The position numbers and the translations under genes were made by a program. The notes below the pieces were generated by a model that searched no databases, had not been told where the DNA came from, and saw only the letters and a program-made list of their open reading frames with translations. Shown one piece after another: positions 59,209 through 64,000 of a DNA stretch of 64,000 bases (the stretch's first letter is position 1; the number at the start of each line of letters is the position of its first letter). The stretch is from Talinum fruticosum (taxonomy: Eukaryota; Streptophyta; Magnoliopsida; Caryophyllales; Talinaceae). The stretch lies in assembly GCA_021018815.1 (NCBI GenBank), contig JAITYX010000053.1, positions 2,108,001 to 2,172,000 on the forward strand, in the 5' to 3' direction.

Positions 59209-60243
59209 TGTAACGCCCCAACTCATAATCACTAGTTTAGGCTAAGCAACCCGTTAACCGAGTGATTAGCGCAGTGTGAAAAGGTTTAGGAGCGTCACCG
59301 CCGCCCTTACCAGCGGAAGGGCAAGGCTAACGAGAGTCAAATACTAAACTATTCATCTTAGATTACCCTATTTAACAGTCAACTACAAAAGAAACTATAA
59401 TTTATACAAAGCCGAACAAAAGTACAGGGTAACCCAACATTCACTAGTTCTTAACCCATAACACTTATGTACAAGTCTCCAAAAGGTTATCATGGCGAGC
59501 CGGAGCCCCTAAGCCTCGAACACGATTCTTCTATGACTTGCCGTCTTCACTATTCTTACCTAAAACCAAAACAAGGAAATATTTTTGCAATGTGAGTCGA
59601 AACTCAATACGTTCACTATCATGCAAGTAAAATAATAGTAATGAAATAATTAAATTGAGCGCATGCATTTCAATTCATTTATAAATGAGGGAGGTGAATA
59701 ATGTAAAACTGTTGCTGATTTATTATCTGAATGGATCCCTTTACGATCATCGGGTTTCCCTAAACGCATGTGTACACACCCGCACCGATCGGATAGTCCG
59801 GTTGAAGGCGGTTAACCGTTACTGGGTTACCAACCTGGATATTGGGCGTACCAAATAATGGCACTTGATGGGCGAGTCCATATTAATGATGGCAAATATT
59901 ATTTGCAAACAATTCTTCATTGTTGTTAATGACGGCCATATCCGGCCTTGATTTATAAATAAGAAATTGAAGGGCACGATCAATAAACGTACCTTACCGA
60001 CGTTCCTCCTTCTTTTTCTTTCCGAGCGGAATCCGGATGAACGTACGACGCTGGTGTTTGATGACCTTAATTAAGGACATAAGAGTTTTATTAATAAACT
60101 GGATTTTATGACTTATTTATTTATTAAATTATTTCAAAATTATTTGAAACGAAAACTAATAAAGTTAGCTTCTACTAAAGGATATTAATGATGTCTTTAC
60201 TCTATATAACATTTGTTTTTCTCGCTTACCCAACGCATGCCTA

Positions 60244-60321
<78 letters not shown>

Positions 60322-62068
60322 CTGTCTTTATAATCAAATACGCAATTCTCTTCTAAATAGCATCAAAGGTAACTCTAACTAATAAGGTTCGTTTATTGAT
60401 TTCTTTTATAAGATGCATACATAATTGTGTGTATATGTAGTACACTCGAACACTTACCTTGCTTTTCTACCAAAACTTATTGATAAATGGTATTTACATA
60501 GTACTTGCTTTTAAAACCAAAGAAAGGTTATACTTTTAATTGCGGTTATTAGCTACTCATTAGGCAAACTCCTTTATTCACTCTTTTATGTACTTGTTGT
60601 CTATCCTTATTTTATTTTGAAAGGGCATACTTATTTCCCCAAAGAGGTCAATCCTCACTCTTCAGTTTCATATACTGCCCACAATTAATTATCATCCTCA
60701 TCCTCAATCAGTCCATTAATCTCTTCAATAGGTTAAATAACCAAAGGTAATTCCTAACTCGGAATTATTTCCTAATTGTCCTTATACGGAAATTGTCCAT
60801 AAATACCCTTCATACAAGGGTTTGTCCATAAATATCCTTCATACGGAGATTATCCATGGTTTTTCTTCACTTTTCGAGTATATCCAAGCACATATCAACT
60901 ATCACTAGATCTTACCAAATTTCATGAATCAATCATAAACAAATCATAATCCAACTTAAATCACCAAACAGAACAGAATACCAATTACAACTCAAATAAT
61001 TAAATTAAAGTACTGAAAACCGAATCTGAAAATTAACCCTAGAAATTAAGTAAACAAACTGAAACTGGAATTTATTCTAAGAAATTAAATTAAAATCGAA
61101 AGATTACCCTAAAAATCCGAGTGAAGGGGGTTAATTTTTTTAGTGTAATGATTTTGAGGGTTTGAAGGGTTGAAGATCGGAGGATGATCGAAGATGAGGC
61201 GGACGGCCGGCGGTCGAAGAAGTCGCCGGTGGTAGTGAACGACGCCGGTGGTCGACAGAGGCGACGGAGGCCGGATGGCTTGGGACAAGAGTAGCCGAGG
61301 CCAAACGATCGCAAATCCGGGACGAACAGCGCAAACCGGCGGTTTATCGGCGTTTGGTGGCTGAGGCGGTGGCAGCGCGGCAGAAGGTAGTAGCGGCGGC
61401 TGTCGGTGTGTCGTGGTGGTGTTTCCGGTGGATGAAACAAGCGGGAAGAGGGAGGCGGAGGAGGCAGCAAAGGGAAGGATGGGTTTTAGGGTGTTTGGTG
61501 AGGAGATCGGCGAAGATGGTGATGGTGGTGGTGGTGGCTAGCCGGCAGCGACGGTCGGCAAGCCGGAGGGCCGCCGATGCAGCCGATGGGTGGTGAAAAT
61601 GGGGGTGCAGAGAGGCGTCGGTGGTAGAGAGAGAGGGAGAGAGTTTTGTGAGTATCAGTATTAGGCTTAGGAGAAAATGAGAGTTTTAGGGTTTCTTAAG
61701 TATTTATACTCCTCTTGCTTCCTCTTTCACTAGGCCGACCAGCTCCTTCACTTTTTGGGCCCGAATCCTTAGCAAGGTTTATCATTATTTCAGCCCAAAC
61801 TCAATCTCATTCTTAATTTCCATCCTACTTCTTAATCTTACAAACTTGCTAGTATCTTGCTTATTAAACTTATCCCTTATTTTTAGTACTATTAAGTTTT
61901 TATAAAATTTTATTCATTTCATTTGTTTAGGGATTTTTAGAACTCAAAATAAATTAGTTATATAATAATAATATTAATTATCTTCTGAGTCGTTGAAATT
62001 TATGGAGTACGTTCGTGCGTCGTCGTTGTTGTCATCCGGTTCTCGCACTTTAAACAACATTGACATAC

Positions 62069-62159
<91 letters not shown>

Positions 62160-62273
62160 TATGTATATACACATGAATAATATGAAAATATTTGAAAATT
62201 TGAAATGCACGCGCTCGAGGCTAATTTTTAATGCACTTAAGGTTAATTACTTTCTTAGGGACGGGTCGTTACA
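59209..62273 (-). repeat. 3' LTR C of gypsy-C
   Basis: 3065 bp, TGTAACGACCCG...GGGGCGTTACA on the minus strand. It has the same family structure as solo LTR B, with (TA)n at 60250-60320 and 62077-62154, a TATA box (minus) at 61701-61708 and a GC-rich block at 61140-61630. Confidence 0.88.
60250..60320. repeat. (TA)n tract in LTR C
   Basis: About 35 TA units. The second tract of this LTR is at 62077-62154. Confidence 0.95.
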
Positions 62274-62286
62274 GTCTTCCCCTTGG
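62274..62286 (-). other. Polypurine tract of gypsy-C
   Basis: CCAAGGGGAAGAC on the minus strand abuts the LTR start. Confidence 0.78.
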
Positions 62287-62334
62287 AATAAGTTTCGTCC
62301 TCGAAACTTGCATGCAAATGGTCTAGATGTTACC

Positions 62335-63504
62335 TTAGAATAAGTGTGGATATTGGTTTCTCATATCTTCTTCGGCTTCCCAAGTGGCTTCGGTTGAGGT
62401 GTGATTCGACCATAAGACCTTGACCAGTGGAATAGTTTTAGTACGAAGCCGTTTAATCCTTCGATCCAAGATTTGGACAGGATATTCCTCATGTGTTAAA
62501 TTCTGGGCAATTTCCACTCGGTTCTACTTCTATGACGTGGCTGGGGTCGGATATGTACTTCCAAAGTTGGGATATATGAAAGACATCATGGATATGCTCC
62601 AGATTGATCGGTAAAGATAATTTGTAGGTCACAGGGTTCAACCTCCGAATTATCTCATATGGCCCAATGTATCTAGGGCTTAATTTGCCCTCGATTCCGA
62701 ATCTTTTGATTCCTTTCGTTGGGGATACCTTAAGAAAGATCATATCCCCCACCCGAAACTCTAGAGGTTTCCTCCGTCGATCCGCATAGCTCTTCCGTCT
62801 ACTTTGAGCTTCTCGATTCGCTATTGTATTATTCTTACTTGTTTCAGTAGTATCTTGTATCAACTCCGGTCCCATTGTGAGCGCCTCATCTAAATCACTC
62901 CAAGCACAAGGGGGTTCTACATTTTCTTCCGTAAAGGGCTTCAAATGGGGCCATTTTTATTGTGGCCTCGATAGCTATTGTTGTATGAGAACTCAATTAG
63001 AGCAAGATATTCCTCCCATTTTCCTTGGAAGTCAAGGATACGAGCCCGTAACATATCTTCTAGAATTTGGTTAACTCTTTCGGCTTGACCATCTGTCTCT
63101 GGATGGTATGAGCTACTAAAGTTCAACTTAGTCCCAAAAGCTTGCTGTAAGGATTCCCAAAATCGAGATTGGAATCGGGTGTCTCTATCGGAGACTATAT
63201 CCTTGGGTATTCCATGGAGTCCGACAATCTCTTTCAAGTATACTTGAGCTAACTTGTCCACACTCCAATTGTCACTAATTGGTATGAAGTGTGCGGACTT
63301 GGTGAGACGGTCAACTATCGTCCGGATGGCATTTTTCTTGGTGGCAGATGGAGGGAGTCCTACAATGAAATCCATGGATATAGAATCCCATTTCCGGGTT
63401 GGAATCTCCAAGGGCCTTAATTCGCCCATGGGGCGTTGATGTTCTGCTTTTACTCTTTGACATGTAAGACATCTATCCACATATCGCGCAATTTCTCGTT
63501 TCAT
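62335..63504 (-). pseudogene. gypsy-C integrase with chromodomain, one frameshift
   Basis: Integrase inserts element DNA, and the chromodomain is thought to steer it to marked chromatin. On the minus strand, 62941-63504 holds the zinc region (YVDRCLTCQRVKAEHQ) and the catalytic core: MDFIVGLPP, VDRLTKSAHF, VSDRDTRF and YHPETDGQAERVNQ (D, D, E all present). A frame change near 62941 follows GHNKNGPI. 62489-62944 then carries CAWSDLDEALTMGP, YADRRRKPLEF and LEHIHDVFHISQLWKY. The chromodomain is in a third frame at 62335-62517 (YPVQILDRRIKRLR, VKVLWSNHT, ATWEAEEDMR). The last shift may be the normal reading of a short overlap or an error. Confidence 0.85.
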
Positions 63505-63749
63505 GTTAGGCCACCGAAGTTCTTCTTTAGATCTATATACATCTTTGTTCCCCAGGATGGACAGAATATAAAGTCGTATGAGCCTCTTCTAAAATCTTCT
63601 TTTAATCTCCTCTTGATCGGGCACAGCACAAACGATTTTGAAACCTCAAAGTTCCGTCTTCGTGTATGGTGAATCCCGGGAATTTACCCTTTTCAATGCT
63701 CCGCTCAATCCTCACCAACGTCTCGTCTTTCTTTTGTCCTACCTTGATT

Positions 63750-63995
63750 TCATCTCGTGATTGACGGTCCGACTTCTAGAAAGCTCGGAACCCCTTTGTC
63801 TCCTTGATGTTGAGTGATCTCAATTCTCGCTCCGTGTAACTCCCGAATAAGGATTGGTTGGGTGATAATCAAGGTACTCATATTATGTTGAGTTTTTCTA
63901 CTCAAGGCGTCGCCTACAACGTTAGCTTTACCTGGATGATATTGAATCTCCAAATCATAATCCTTTAATAGTTCCAACCATCTTCTTTGCCTCAA
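63750..63995 (-). pseudogene. gypsy-C RNase H end, partial
   Basis: Minus-strand frame with [20 protein letters not shown] and [12 protein letters not shown], the C-terminal part of gypsy RNase H just upstream of integrase. The matching part of gypsy-A is at 39679-39873. It is cut by the window edge. Between 63505 and 63750 the frame is lost, so small indels are present. Confidence 0.78.
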
Positions 63996-64000
63996 ATTAA

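Larger units (their letters stand above)
59209..64000 (-). mobile_element. gypsy-C: 3' part of a Tekay/Del-type chromovirus
   Basis: Minus-strand element, 3' LTR at 59209-62273, polypurine tract, chromodomain, integrase and the end of RNase H; the rest lies beyond the window. The left flank CCGAG (59204-59208) would be the target duplication to look for at the far end. The coding sequence is much better kept than in gypsy-A, with only one obvious frameshift in integrase. Confidence 0.87.

Noticed and set aside
60188..60382. Frames with Tyr-Ile repeats (also 61974-62343)
   Set aside because: Translations of (TA)n tracts within LTR C.
1..64000. CRISPR arrays, bacterial operons, tRNA or rRNA genes
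   Set aside because: Repeats are retroelement LTRs or simple repeats. I saw no cloverleaf-forming tRNA sequence; the only tRNA-like strings are primer sites.

Overview
The window is plant nuclear DNA made almost entirely of LTR retrotransposons inserted into one another. The families recognised are a Sirevirus-type Ty1/copia family, Tekay/Del-type Ty3/gypsy chromoviruses with a chromodomain, an Athila-type Ty3/gypsy element and a small non-autonomous LTR element. All are typical of flowering plants, and their density suggests heterochromatin. I found no convincing host protein gene, tRNA, rRNA or CRISPR array. Most coding regions are broken by stops and frameshifts, so they are annotated as retroelement pseudogenes.

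Layout. 1-11078: a head-to-tail multimer of a small non-autonomous LTR element. Six ~645 bp LTRs alternate with five ~1.1-1.3 kb internal regions on the minus strand, and an inverted partial internal copy lies at the left edge. 11079-11592: AT-rich sequence with CATAA-type repeats. 11593-13126: a solo copia LTR (minus) with a perfect 5-bp target duplication. 13167-31271: an older plus-strand copia element (copia-1) inserted in an ATT microsatellite with a perfect ATTAT duplication. It is split by an Athila-like element (16765-24430) that has gag and protease but no reverse transcriptase or integrase. 31272-35192: microsatellites, unassigned AT-rich DNA and a probable decayed Tat-type LTR. 35193-44500: a decayed minus-strand chromovirus (gypsy-A) whose protease is split by a 2.9 kb solo LTR (41428-44344). 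44590-59208: a 5'-truncated plus-strand copia element (copia-3) split by a younger full-length minus-strand element of the same family (copia-2, 45093-55839). 59209-64000: the 3' part of a minus-strand chromovirus (gypsy-C), inserted in the last reading frame of copia-3 and running off the window.

The insertions can be ordered because broken reading frames rejoin across them and 5-bp duplications flank them: copia-1 before Athila, gypsy-A before solo LTR B, copia-3 before copia-2 and gypsy-C. The three copia copies share a third reading frame downstream of pol. It is preceded by a TATA-like box and a (CT)n leader, suggesting its own promoter. Near-identical repeat copies often differ by small indels or changes beside CG dinucleotides, so some frameshifts may be sequencing errors.
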